Shown here: positions 1-9,135 of the stretch, in pieces
Layout of the letters: each line of letters starts with the position of its first letter
Position numbering within the stretch: the first letter of the stretch is position 1
Position numbers and translations under genes: made by a program
The notes under the pieces: generated by a model
Told to the model about the DNA's origin: nothing
Seen by the model: only the letters and a program-made list of their open reading frames with translations
Databases searched by the model: none
Assembly (NCBI GenBank): GCA_028284775.1
Contig: JANQRB010000142.1
Span: 1-64,000, forward strand
Origin: Candidatus Kapaibacterium sp.
GTDB lineage: Bacteria; Bacteroidota; Ignavibacteria; Kapaibacteriales; UBA7675
Reading direction: 5' to 3'
Length of the DNA: 64,000 nucleotides

Positions 1-198
1 GAACGGTACGCCGTTACCCACGCGGGGCGTCGGGCTGAAGCCGCCGTTCGTGCCGATCTGACCGTTGATGGTGCCGTAGATCGCCTGGCAGGTCTGGGCC
101 TCCGCCCGCTCGGGCGAAAATGCCAATAGCCCGAGCATAGCCAGCAAAACGGCAAAAGCGCCGGAGAATCTGATTCGATTCTTCGCCGCGCTTAGCAT
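1..198 (-). CDS. Secreted protein, N-terminal fragment (cut by window edge)
   Basis: The reading frame runs off the left edge without a stop, giving 66 visible codons. The first 34 or so residues form a classic Sec signal peptide: a basic start (MLSAAKNRIR), a hydrophobic core (AFAVLLAMLGLLAF) and a signal peptidase I-like site (AEA-Q). The mature start contains TCQAIYG and a Gly/Asn-rich stretch. The frame stays open upstream to an ATG at 408, but that extension is not signal-like, so the ATG at 198 is preferred. No clear Shine-Dalgarno sequence is visible. The body of the protein lies outside the window, so no function can be given. By analogy with the rest of the window it may be another large exported surface protein. 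Confidence 0.7.
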   Translation of the reverse strand, partial: MLSAAKNRIRFSGAFAVLLAMLGLLAFSPERAEAQTCQAIYGTINGQIGTNGGFSPTPRVGNGVPF

Positions 199-1580
199 CT
201 GATAGTTGTCGCGATACTGCGATGGTTCTTTTATGCCGCCTGAACCTCGAGGCAGCAAACTGGGTAAGTATTGCGAACTGCGTTGCTTGTGGGGCGCATA
301 GCCAGTTGACGTTGTGCCCTTCAGGCTCCAACGGTTCAATAGCGCCGTTCGATAGCGGCCGATGTACGCACCCGTGGCATCAAGTGCGCCGAGGACCGCC
401 ATACTCATCAAACGAATGATGCTAAGTAGAAAAGCAACCATAGAACTCTGTACTCCAGGAAATGATGAGTTGAAGGTTATATTTTTTGTTCTATTTTTTT
501 GCAAAGTGATATTGGCGTATCTAAAACGACTGGCTTGAATATTGCCGCTGTGTCCAAGGGCATTTGCACCGCCAGAATTACGCTTGTAGGATGAAAATTT
601 TGTCTGAGAGTCCGCTTGAGAATTTAAAGGAGATTGATCTGTAGTGCCGAAGGTAGTATCACCTATCATGGACCAGCTCATCAGAAAGTGAAAAAATCGG
701 TTCGACCATTTTATGGTTTAGTCTGACACCTTAGTTTGAGATATGATCTGAAGAACCAAGCCCTTTGTCCAATAATTTCAATGACTTTACTCCACTCAAC
801 TTCGTATCAAATTTCACGATTTCCCCTAGTTCCGGCATTTTTTAAAACATAAGGACAAATTTAAGGTACGCTCAAATCAATCCAAAGAAAAAAATAGGCG
901 GCGAGCGCAGAACAACCGGCACCGCCGAAACTAAATTTACATTTGCGACTGAAAATGTTTACTGAAATCACTCCAGCCGCGAAGGCAAACGTTTCTTTGA
1001 ATATGTCAGAACATACTCGCCTTTAGTCTCCAAATCTCAAACGAGAACTCGACGGACAATGCGAAAGAAAATTTGTTAATCTGAGCGCAAAAAGAACAGG
1101 ATGTTTAACAACCACTACAATGGAAGTACACGAGTAAACCCACAGTGTTAACAGTGAGTCGCTTCTTCCTTCGCTTTCAGCTGCCTCAAAATGCGTGCCA
1201 AGCATAGGGCATCACAAAACTATTCCTGAGGCTACGCCGATCGCCGGCCGTTAAGTTGTTCTTGATGTGTGGGTGTGCAGATATGGTTTGAATCCCAGGT
1301 AAATGAGCCATTTACGTGACGGGATTTATTATTGAGAGCGCTGCCTTCTCTCAACAATCTCCAAAATAATTGGCTTACGAGGAAAAATCCAAGAAAAAAA
1401 TTCTCTTCACGCAATTTTAACAAGAACTCGAACTAAATTTCATTACTTATTGTATTCCAAAATGTTCCGGAATTTCGACAGCAGCCGAACAGTGCGATTA
1501 TCCAACTGATTACTATTACACAAAAAGCAAGGTTTGTCGAATATTAGCCAGGAACAGCGTAATAAATCACGCCCGGAATA
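199..1580. other. Gene-poor intergenic stretch
   Basis: About 1.4 kb, visibly richer in A and T than the flanking genes. Short open frames exist on both strands, but they lack ribosome-binding sites, signal peptides or recognisable sequence. No tRNA cloverleaf or repeat was found. The only element I can support is one sigma70-like promoter pointing at the truncated gene on the left. Confidence 0.6.
476..504 (-). promoter_or_regulatory. Putative sigma70-type promoter
   Basis: On the minus strand TTGCAA (504-499) is followed after 17 bases by TATAAC (481-476), in an A/T-rich setting. It points toward the truncated secreted-protein gene and would leave a leader of about 270 nt before the ATG at 198, or about 60 nt before the alternative ATG at 408. 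It is a sequence match only, and A/T-rich DNA produces such matches by chance. Confidence 0.35.
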
Positions 1581-2792
1581 TCATACTTCGCGCGATACCG
1601 CTTCGAGCATTCCCACTTCCTCACCGACTTCTTTGAACACATCCACGATCCGCTGAAGGTGTTCGACTCGATGCGTAGCCATATAACTGGTGCGCATCAT
1701 ACTCATTGTCGGCGGGACGCCGGGCGGAATAAAACAATTGACAAATACGCCACGATCGTAAAGCTTACGCCAGAAAACAAGCGACTTCTCGACTTCACCC
1801 ACGATGACGGGCACGATTGCCGTCGGGCTGTCAATGATCTCGAAGCCGAGGCTTTTCAGATCCTTGCGAATGGTTTCAGCCAGAACTAGCAGGCGGTCGA
1901 CCCGTTCCGGCTCGGCTTCCAGAATGTTGAGGGCGGCCAAAGCGGCAGCGACGGAAGGAGGCGTCGGACTGGCGCTGAAAATCAAGGCGGCCGAGGTATG
2001 TTTCAAGTAATTGATGACTCGTTCCGGGCCGGCGATGAAACCGCCCAGAGACGCAAAAGTCTTGGAAAATGTTCCGATCGTGAGATCTGTCTTGTCCGTC
2101 AGATTAAAATGGCTGGCCGTACCACGTCCCCCCTGGCCGATGACGCCGACTGCGTGGGCATCATCCACCATAACACGTGCACCGTAGCGATGAGCAAGAG
2201 CGGTCAGCTCCGGTAGATCGACAATTTCGCCGCTCACGGAAAACACGCCGTCCGTGACGACCAACTTACCGGCATCAGCGGGAATACGCGCCAAAACCCG
2301 CTCAAGATCCTGCATATCGTTGTGTTTGTAGCGAACAAACTCCGCAAAACCACCCTTGGCCATCATTGCGCCGTTGACGATACAGGCGTGATTCTCCTTG
2401 TCCGAGACGATATAGTCGCCTTTCGAAACCAGACCGGCAATCGAGCCCAGGGCTGTCTGATAACCGGTGCTGAAGAGCAGAACCGCCTCGTAGCCAAGGA
2501 AACGCGCCAAACGCTCTTCCAGCTCGCCGTGCAAGTCGATTGTACCGGTCAGATAGCGTGAACCCGAACAGGAGGTGCCGTACTTCCGGATGGCATCCAT
2601 TGCAGCCTCGGTGACCGCCGGATGTCCCGTCAAGCCCAGGTAATTATTGGAGCCGGCCATAATTACCTTGCGCCCTTCCATCAACACTTCCGGCCCTTCA
2701 TTCTCCTGAACGACGCGGAAATACGGATACAGGCCGCTCGCCTTAACTTCGTCCGCTCTGGTGAATTGTCTACATTTCTCGAATAGATCCAC
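1581..2792 (-). CDS. spt: Serine palmitoyltransferase-like alpha-oxoamine synthase
   Basis: PLP-dependent fold-type I enzyme of 403 residues from the chosen start. Visible family features are GSNNYLGL near residue 47, the PLP-stacking histidine in DKENHACIVNGA, the VDDAHAVGVIG motif (PLP-binding Asp and His) and the Schiff-base lysine in GTFSKTFASLGG near residue 244. The TFSK...SLGGF form and the segment LIFSAS..PPSVAA fit bacterial serine palmitoyltransferase better than KBL or BioF. It would therefore condense serine with an acyl thioester, the first step of sphingolipid synthesis. A GTG at 2792 is chosen because GGGAG lies 8 nt upstream and the protein then begins VDLFEK. A longer frame reaches a GTG at 2861. 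It is transcribed divergently from lon. Substrate choice is inferred; glycine C-acetyltransferase is the main alternative. Confidence 0.82.
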   Translation of the reverse strand: MDLFEKCRQFTRADEVKASGLYPYFRVVQENEGPEVLMEGRKVIMAGSNNYLGLTGHPAVTEAAMDAIRKYGTSCSGSRYLTGTIDLHGELEERLARFLGYEAVLLFSTGYQTALGSIAGLVSKGDYIVSDKENHACIVNGAMMAKGGFAEFVRYKHNDMQDLERVLARIPADAGKLVVTDGVFSVSGEIVDLPELTALAHRYGARVMVDDAHAVGVIGQGGRGTASHFNLTDKTDLTIGTFSKTFASLGGFIAGPERVINYLKHTSAALIFSASPTPPSVAAALAALNILEAEPERVDRLLVLAETIRKDLKSLGFEIIDSPTAIVPVIVGEVEKSLVFWRKLYDRGVFVNCFIPPGVPPTMSMMRTSYMATHRVEHLQRIVDVFKEVGEEVGMLEAVSREV

Positions 2793-2920
2793 GAACCGCA
2801 CTCCCTTGATTGCTGCGTACGTTTCAGATGAATGGAAACTGACAAAAATATTCCTTTGCACGATGATTTACAAAAATTTTAAATAACAATAAAATGCGCC
2901 TAAAAGGCTCTATAGCCCCT

Positions 2921-2937
2921 ATCGCCACGATGGCGAT
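2921..2937. promoter_or_regulatory. Palindrome between spt and lon
   Basis: ATCGCCA, a 3-base spacer (CGA), then TGGCGAT: a perfect 7-bp inverted repeat in the divergent intergenic region, 47 bp before the lon start. A second, shorter repeat (GGCT...AGCC) lies at 2906-2917. The position would suit an operator for a stress-regulated lon promoter, but it does not match the CIRCE consensus and no regulator is identified. Confidence 0.3.
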
Positions 2938-2984
2938 CGAGTATTCTGCTTGCTGTTGTTTTGCACTCTGGAGCTTGATGTTGA

Positions 2985-5522
2985 ATGGCACAATCGAATG
3001 AAACGCTGGCTGATCTGGACAAGAAGGTACAGGAGATCGAGTCCATTCCCAAACGCCTCTCCGTCCTTCCCCTCCGCGATATCGTTATTTACCCCAATAT
3101 GATATTTCCGATTCTCATCGGCCGCGAATCTTCCTTGAAAGCCGTAGCGCGCGCGCTCGACCGAGAGAAATTTATTTTTTTAACAGCGCAAAAAGAAACA
3201 ACAGTTGATGAACCCGGCAAAGACGATCTATTCCGCTCCGGCACTGTCGCTAAAATTATTCAACTGATTCGCCTGCCGAATAATCTGCTGAAAATTTTGG
3301 TGGATGGCGTTGCACAAGGTCGTGTTAAACGCTATTACACCCAGAAGGATTTCCTGGAAGGCGACATAGAAATTAACATTGTCGACTCGTCTGATTCCGG
3401 CTCGACGGAAATGCAGGCCATGATTCGTCACGCCATCGATCTGTTTCACAAGTACATTAAAGTTAACCGCAATGTACCGCCTGAAGTGACAATGGCTTTC
3501 GACAATATCGACGACCCCGTTCGCAAGATGTATTATGCCGCAGCCAATCTTCAGCAGGATGTAGCCACCAAGCAGCGGATACTGGAAAAGTTTTCGATTA
3601 AGGAACAGTATTTCGAATTGATATCGATATTAACAGCTGAGATCGAAGTACTCGAAATCGAGAAAGATATCGACGTGCGCGTGCACGATACGATCCAGAA
3701 AGCACAGAAACGCTTTTTTATCCAGGAGCAGATCAGAGCCTTACAGCAGGAGCTTGGCGAGGAGGAAGAGGCCTTCCCCGAGTTGGCTAAAATACGCGAG
3801 AAGATCGACAAAGCCGGCATGTCCGAAGAGGTGCAGGCGCGCGCCATGGAGGAGTTCGAGAAGCTCAAAAAAATGCCCATGATGTCGCCGGACTTCGGCG
3901 TGCTGCGCAATTACCTGGATTGGCTGACATCCGTCCCCTGGCAAGTAGAATCCGAAGACAACTTAAACATCGAGCACGTGCGCGGTATACTGGAAGCCGA
4001 CCACTACGGTCTGGATAAAGTTAAAGAGCGAATCCTGGAATACATTGCCGTGCTGAATCTCGTTGGCAGCCTGCGTGGCCAGGTTTTATGCTTTGTCGGT
4101 CCGCCGGGTGTGGGTAAAACATCACTGGCAAAATCCATCGCCCGCGCACTAGGTCGCAAGTTTGTCCGCATGTCGCTGGGCGGCGTGCGCGATGAAGCGG
4201 AAATCCGAGGTCATCGGCGTACCTATATCGGTTCGATGCCCGGCAAGATCGTACAGAGCATGAAACGCGCCGGCACCGTTAACCCCGTTATTCTGCTGGA
4301 TGAAGTCGACAAAATGTCGATGGATTTCAGAGGCGACCCGTCCTCGGCCTTACTCGAAGTGCTGGACCCCGAGCAAAACAACAGTTTTAACGATCACTAT
4401 CTGGAAGTCGATTACGACCTATCGAAAGTCCTGTTCATCTGCACGGCGAATGTTAAGTACGAAATACCGGCGCCGCTGCTCGACCGAATGGAGATAATCG
4501 AGCTGTCTTCGTATCTGGAACCGGAAAAAGTCCAAATCGCATTACGTCATATCATTCCCAGACAAATCAGCAAGCTCGGCCTGGACGAGTTTAACATCGA
4601 AGTTGAGGACGAGGCCTTACAGACGCTGATTCGCGAGTACACGAGGGAAGCGGGCGTACGCAACCTCGAGCGCCAGATCGGATCGATATTTCGGAAAATT
4701 GCCAAAAGCATCGTTTCCGAACGTCGCCAGGAGTCCGCGGATCAGGGCAAATCGCCTCATAACGGCAAAGTTTCCAAAAACGTTAAAACATCTAAACGGA
4801 AATCACGGCGCAAAGCCGCTGCGGATGTATCCCGGCGAACGGTCGATGTCACAATGGTGCACGAGTTGTTAAAAGTCCCTCCGCATCCCGAAAGGAAAAA
4901 GATGCTCGGCAGCCAGATCGGCGTCGTTACGGGTCTGGCCTGGACAAGTGTCGGCGGCGATGTGATGCCTGTTGAAGTCACGATCATGCCGGGTAAAGAA
5001 AAATTGACCTTAACCGGCAAACTCGGCGATGTGATGAAAGAATCGGCAATGGCGGCGCTGTCCTTCATCCGATCCAACTGGTCGATCTTAAACGTTCCGA
5101 AGGATTTTTATAAAGACCGGGAAATTCACGTTCATATTCCCGAGGGCGCGATTCCCAAGGACGGCCCGTCGGCGGGCATCACCATGACGGTCGCCCTGGT
5201 TTCGGCGGCAACCGAACAGGCAGCGCGCGGGACGGTCGCAATGACGGGCGAGGTAACCTTGCGCGGTAATGTATTGGCTATCGGCGGCCTCAAGGAAAAG
5301 CTGCTGGCCGCCGAACGAGCGGGCATAACGACCGTTATCATTCCCAAGGAGAATGAAGCGAATCTGCTGGACGTCAATGCCGAGGTGCGCGATCGTTTGA
5401 CGATCATTCCCGTGGCGCATGTACGCGATGCATTGCCCGTAGCGTTGGAAGAAGGGGGCAAGAGCGGCGGAAGCAAAGGACGGCGCGGCAAAGGCGCCAA
5501 ACAGAGTCGCGCCGCATCATAG
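2985..5522 (+). CDS. lon: ATP-dependent protease La (Lon)
   Basis: A complete 845-residue Lon protease, which degrades damaged and regulatory cytosolic proteins. An N-terminal substrate-binding domain (about 25-220) and a coiled-coil segment (about 220-300) lead to the AAA+ module, with Walker A GPPGVGKTS at 372-380 and Walker B VILLDE at 435-440. The C-terminal protease domain has the Ser-Lys dyad: Ser729 in PKDGPSAG and Lys770 in GGLKEK. Two oddities are visible. A Lys/Arg/Ser-rich insert at about 580-618 sits between the ATPase and protease domains, and the last 20 or so residues are a Gly/Lys/Arg tail; both could add affinity for nucleic acid or acidic partners. The ATG at 2985 gives the usual N-terminus, with a GGAG about 12 nt upstream. 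Confidence 0.97.
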   Translation: MAQSNETLADLDKKVQEIESIPKRLSVLPLRDIVIYPNMIFPILIGRESSLKAVARALDREKFIFLTAQKETTVDEPGKDDLFRSGTVAKIIQLIRLPNNLLKILVDGVAQGRVKRYYTQKDFLEGDIEINIVDSSDSGSTEMQAMIRHAIDLFHKYIKVNRNVPPEVTMAFDNIDDPVRKMYYAAANLQQDVATKQRILEKFSIKEQYFELISILTAEIEVLEIEKDIDVRVHDTIQKAQKRFFIQEQIRALQQELGEEEEAFPELAKIREKIDKAGMSEEVQARAMEEFEKLKKMPMMSPDFGVLRNYLDWLTSVPWQVESEDNLNIEHVRGILEADHYGLDKVKERILEYIAVLNLVGSLRGQVLCFVGPPGVGKTSLAKSIARALGRKFVRMSLGGVRDEAEIRGHRRTYIGSMPGKIVQSMKRAGTVNPVILLDEVDKMSMDFRGDPSSALLEVLDPEQNNSFNDHYLEVDYDLSKVLFICTANVKYEIPAPLLDRMEIIELSSYLEPEKVQIALRHIIPRQISKLGLDEFNIEVEDEALQTLIREYTREAGVRNLERQIGSIFRKIAKSIVSERRQESADQGKSPHNGKVSKNVKTSKRKSRRKAAADVSRRTVDVTMVHELLKVPPHPERKKMLGSQIGVVTGLAWTSVGGDVMPVEVTIMPGKEKLTLTGKLGDVMKESAMAALSFIRSNWSILNVPKDFYKDREIHVHIPEGAIPKDGPSAGITMTVALVSAATEQAARGTVAMTGEVTLRGNVLAIGGLKEKLLAAERAGITTVIIPKENEANLLDVNAEVRDRLTIIPVAHVRDALPVALEEGGKSGGSKGRRGKGAKQSRAAS

Positions 5523-5895
5523 CTGGGTTCAATAGGGTTGCGCTCAGCGCCGTCGCAACTAGTTATGATACCGATTTTGCAGCTTCTGCCCTTATAATTT
5601 TGCTGCTAATGGAAACTTAAGACGGCCCAGTGACTCTTCCCCCGGCAGGCCGGCCAAGCAGCTAGGAATTGTTCCGAAAGAAATGTGCTTGCCAATCGAA
5701 AGGCAAGTTGTAAGTTTCGTGATTGCCGGTCTATCAGTATCACGCCGTCCCAGCGGTCCCGGAGTGCACACCCAGCCGCGAGCACGATTGGTCCATAATT
5801 CAGGCTCTTCCTGCAGCCAGACTTATTCGTTCTCGTTTATTCGCACTCAAAAGTGCCCAAGCATCTATTTCCTTCTATTTGGGGAGCATTACCTT
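5523..5895. other. Intergenic region after lon
   Basis: 373 bp without a convincing gene. A GTTGCG...CGCAAC inverted repeat at 5537-5559 could be a weak lon terminator, but no T-run follows. The frame of the next gene stays open back to 5683, but that N-terminal extension is not protein-like and precedes a good signal peptide with its own ribosome-binding site. Confidence 0.5.
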
Positions 5896-7113
5896 ATGAA
5901 GCGTTGCAGTTTGTGCTTAATCCTGATGTTGCTGTCGCTGGCCGGCGTATCAGCACAGATCGAGGAGAATCCCCAGGATGAGTTCGCCGTCCAGTTGGCT
6001 CGCCTGTTGAGCAAAGACTTGTTTGAATTAAACAGCGTTCCTTTTCTCGAACCGCTGGTGATTACGGCAAATGCCGCAACAAACGCCGGATTCTTCCGCA
6101 ACGCGACCATACCGCGCGACGATACCTTGTATTTCCGATTCAGCCTGGTTGGAATGTCGGGATTGGTGGGTGATGACCGCCAGTTCTTCGCGCCCAATCT
6201 TCCGACAGAGCCCGGCACGCCGGAAGGCACGCCCTTTTTGATTGCGCTGACATACGACGAGTTGAAGGGCGTTTTCAAACGCGGAAAAGAAGAAGGTTGG
6301 ATCGACATCCCGGATATGGCGGCGACAATTTTCGGACCAAAGGAAGATACGCCGATTAACATTCCCAAGGACTCGCTGCTGGTTGCCGTACAGAGAACTC
6401 TGGCATACAGTCTCCTGCCGGCAGATCAAAAAGAACAAGTCGACGACGCGATTAACAGTTTACCGGTCAGCCAGAACCTGCCGGGCGGCGCCGACCTCAG
6501 CCAGATATTCGCGGCGGTTCCCCAACTGGAGATCGGCGCACTCTACGGCTCCGAGCTGCTGCTGCGCTATATCCCCCCAATCGAATTTAGTGAAACGGTC
6601 GGCAAACTATCCTTCTTCGGTCTGGCGCTGCGGCATAGCGTGTCGCAGTATTTCGGCGACGCTCCCTATTTTGATCTGGCTATACAGGGCGCCTACCAGA
6701 GCACATCGATCGAAAATACGATCGGTGTCACCGAAGCCGAATTGACGGCCGATGCCGATATTTTTAATCTTAACATGCACGCCAGCAAACGCTTCGACAT
6801 CTTTGACGTTTACACCGGCCTTTCCTTCGAACGCATCAAAGTAGACGCCAGCTACGTTTACACGCTGCCCTTTTCGATCCAGATCGATTTGGGTTTGTTA
6901 AAGGAAGATCCGGAGGGATCCGCCAATTATGTCACAGATCCGCCGGAGTTCCCGGGCGACACGATGCCACAGACCAGCAGCGTTACGCTTGAAAATAATA
7001 ATGTCAAGTGGGTTGTCGGCACAGCGGCGAACTTTGACCCCATTACGGTATTTATCGATTACAGCATCAGCCAGTTTAACATTCTCTCCGGCGGGATAAT
7101 GGTATCCTTCTGA
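5896..7113 (+). CDS. Outer-membrane beta-barrel protein, DUF6588-like
   Basis: A 405-residue exported protein. The start at 5896 is chosen because GGGGAG lies 9 nt upstream and the product then opens with a clean signal peptide (MKRCSLCLILMLLSLAGVSA-Q). The C-terminal half is rich in alternating hydrophobic and aromatic strands (IGALYGSELLLRYIPP, LSFFGLALRHSVSQYF) and the protein ends in Phe (GGIMVSF), all typical of an outer-membrane barrel. The overall layout resembles DUF6588 proteins of Bacteroidota and relatives, whose role is unknown. It stands alone between lon and the convergent pgi. The barrel fold is well supported; the family name is from memory and less sure. Confidence 0.6.
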   Translation: MKRCSLCLILMLLSLAGVSAQIEENPQDEFAVQLARLLSKDLFELNSVPFLEPLVITANAATNAGFFRNATIPRDDTLYFRFSLVGMSGLVGDDRQFFAPNLPTEPGTPEGTPFLIALTYDELKGVFKRGKEEGWIDIPDMAATIFGPKEDTPINIPKDSLLVAVQRTLAYSLLPADQKEQVDDAINSLPVSQNLPGGADLSQIFAAVPQLEIGALYGSELLLRYIPPIEFSETVGKLSFFGLALRHSVSQYFGDAPYFDLAIQGAYQSTSIENTIGVTEAELTADADIFNLNMHASKRFDIFDVYTGLSFERIKVDASYVYTLPFSIQIDLGLLKEDPEGSANYVTDPPEFPGDTMPQTSSVTLENNNVKWVVGTAANFDPITVFIDYSISQFNILSGGIMVSF

Positions 7114-7255
7114 GCTGCGAAAGCGGAATGCAGCTTCACGTCAGGCCTGCCAGCTGCAATTACCTATCGGTTTTAACGCTGTTAACTACAAGCAGCCTGC
7201 AACAGTCTGACACTGGTTCATCAGACCATCGCAAGAACTGTTTAACGGTGACTCA

Positions 7256-8899
7256 CTATGTGCGCATTTCGCGCCAGGCGTTTATCAGACCGTTTGTCGA
7301 GTTGTCATGCGATGTCACCTCGTTATCACCCTGAAGCTCCGGCAGGATTTGTTTCGCCAGTTGTTTACCAAGCTCCACGCCCCACTGATCGAATGAGTTA
7401 ACATTCCAGATTAGGCCCTGAACAAAGATCTTGTGTTCATAAAGGGCAATTAACTCGCCCAGAGTCTCAGGTGTTATCTTCGGACAAAGCAAGCTCGTCG
7501 TCGGTTTATTGCCTGCAAATACCTTATGCGGCAGCAGTGCGTCAATTGCGGCTGCCGGCCGGCCATCGCGCTCCAGTTCGGTACGCGCTTCGGCTTCTGT
7601 TTTACCTCGCATGAGCGCTTCGGTCTGTGCGAAGAAATTTGCCAGCAGCTTTTGATGATGATCTCCACGAGGGTTGTGTGAAACAGCCGGCGCAATGAAA
7701 TCGCAGGGAATCAACTGTGTTCCCTGATGAATCAGTTGATAAAATGCATGCTGCCCGTTGGTCCCGGGCGCGCCCCAGATGACAGGTCCGGTCCGCCACT
7801 GGGCCGGACTTCCGTCCAGCTGCACCGACTTGCCGTTGCTTTCCATATCGCCTTGTTGCAGATAGGCGGGGAACTGCTCCAGGTACTGATCATAGGGTAA
7901 GATGGCGTGACTGGCGGCGCCGTGGAAATTCGCATACCAGACGCCGAGCAAGGCCAGCACAACCGGCAGATTGTCCGCCAGCGGCGCCGTACGGAAGTGA
8001 TCGTCAAGCCGCTGGGCCCCCGCCAACAGGGCCTCGAAGTTCCGAAAGCCGATACTGAGGGCGATAGGCAGGCCGATGGCGCTCCAGAGTGAATAGCGAC
8101 CGCCGACCCAATCCCAGAATTCGAACATATTGCCACGATCGATGCCAAAGGCTTCGACGGCCGGCGCGTTGGTCGAAAGGGCGACGAAGTGCGCTGCAAT
8201 CGCACTGGCCGGCGCGCCGGAATCAAGCAGCCAGGCACGCGCAGAGTGAGCATTCGTCATTGTCTCCTGGGTGGTGAAGGTCTTGGAAGCGATCACAAAC
8301 AGCGTCGTTCGGGGATTGCAGACGCGCAGAACCTCGCTGAGCTGCGTGGCGTCAACATTTGAGACGAAGTGCATCCGCAGCTCGCGCAGGCTGTAGGGCT
8401 GCAAGGCCTGGCAGACCATCCGCGGTCCCAGGTCCGAGCCGCCGATCCCGATGTTAACAATGTCGCGGAATCGCTCGCCCTGATAGCCGCGGGCATCCCC
8501 CGTACGAACACTGTCACTGAAGGATCGCATTTGATCCAAAACCCGGCGAACATCGGGCATCACATCACGTCCCTCGCAGAACACCGGCTTATCGGTTCTG
8601 TTTCGCAGGGCCGTATGCAGGACGGCGCGTCCCTCAGTCAGGTTTATCCGCTCGCCGGCGAACATAGCCTCGCGCCTTTGCTCTATGCCGCATGCCTGCG
8701 CCAGTGCCAGCAGGAGTTCGATTGTCTGTTCCGTGATCAGATTCTTCGAGTAATCCGCCAGCCAGTGGCCGGCACGCAGGTTAAAACGCCGGAAGCGTTC
8801 CGGGTCTGTCGCAAAAGACTCGCGCAAATTAAAAGCCTGCATTTCCCGGAAATGGCCTTCCAAAGCCTGCCACTCGGGCATCGTATGGCGTTGAATCAT
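7256..8899 (-). CDS. pgi: Glucose-6-phosphate isomerase
   Basis: A full-length enzyme (547 residues) that interconverts glucose 6-phosphate and fructose 6-phosphate in glycolysis and gluconeogenesis. Signature motifs are intact: the sugar-phosphate-binding IGIGGSDLGP (150-159), DRGNMFEFWDWVGGRYS (254-270), the catalytic base Glu353 in QGDMESNGK, His384 in GTNGQHAFYQ, and the catalytic Lys in QWGVELGKQLA near residue 516. It belongs to the long, E. coli-like class rather than the short archaeal or Bacillus forms. A GGAG about 9 nt upstream supports the ATG at 8899. It is monocistronic, convergent with the barrel protein and divergent from the OmpA gene. Confidence 0.97.
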   Translation of the reverse strand: MIQRHTMPEWQALEGHFREMQAFNLRESFATDPERFRRFNLRAGHWLADYSKNLITEQTIELLLALAQACGIEQRREAMFAGERINLTEGRAVLHTALRNRTDKPVFCEGRDVMPDVRRVLDQMRSFSDSVRTGDARGYQGERFRDIVNIGIGGSDLGPRMVCQALQPYSLRELRMHFVSNVDATQLSEVLRVCNPRTTLFVIASKTFTTQETMTNAHSARAWLLDSGAPASAIAAHFVALSTNAPAVEAFGIDRGNMFEFWDWVGGRYSLWSAIGLPIALSIGFRNFEALLAGAQRLDDHFRTAPLADNLPVVLALLGVWYANFHGAASHAILPYDQYLEQFPAYLQQGDMESNGKSVQLDGSPAQWRTGPVIWGAPGTNGQHAFYQLIHQGTQLIPCDFIAPAVSHNPRGDHHQKLLANFFAQTEALMRGKTEAEARTELERDGRPAAAIDALLPHKVFAGNKPTTSLLCPKITPETLGELIALYEHKIFVQGLIWNVNSFDQWGVELGKQLAKQILPELQGDNEVTSHDNSTNGLINAWREMRT

Positions 8900-9135
8900 T
8901 AGTAGCGCTCCGCTGTGAGGTTCATTCAGATTCTCGCAAGGGAATTCCGAAAATACGGTAAATTCGTTTCCCCCGCCAATCGCGGGATCAAGGATACCGA
9001 GAGTGTCGCTGGCAGATCGATCCGAAGAGCCGATGGAAGCTCGCAGCCGGGAAGTCTGAGACAGTTCGGCAGTCTTTGTGTTTGTTGCTATGACAGAGAC
9101 CGGTTGAGTAGCGCGTAGAACAGGAAGGATACTCT

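Noticed and set aside
700..720. GGTTCGACC, reminiscent of a tRNA T-arm
   Set aside because: The flanking bases do not pair into a 5-bp T-stem and no anticodon or acceptor stem can be drawn.
1280..1305. GGTTTGAATCCC, reminiscent of a tRNA T-arm
   Set aside because: Only two stem pairs form and no acceptor stem is present upstream.
5683..5895. N-terminal extension of the outer-membrane barrel protein
   Set aside because: It precedes an ideal signal peptide with GGGGAG at 9 nt and would place that peptide internally.
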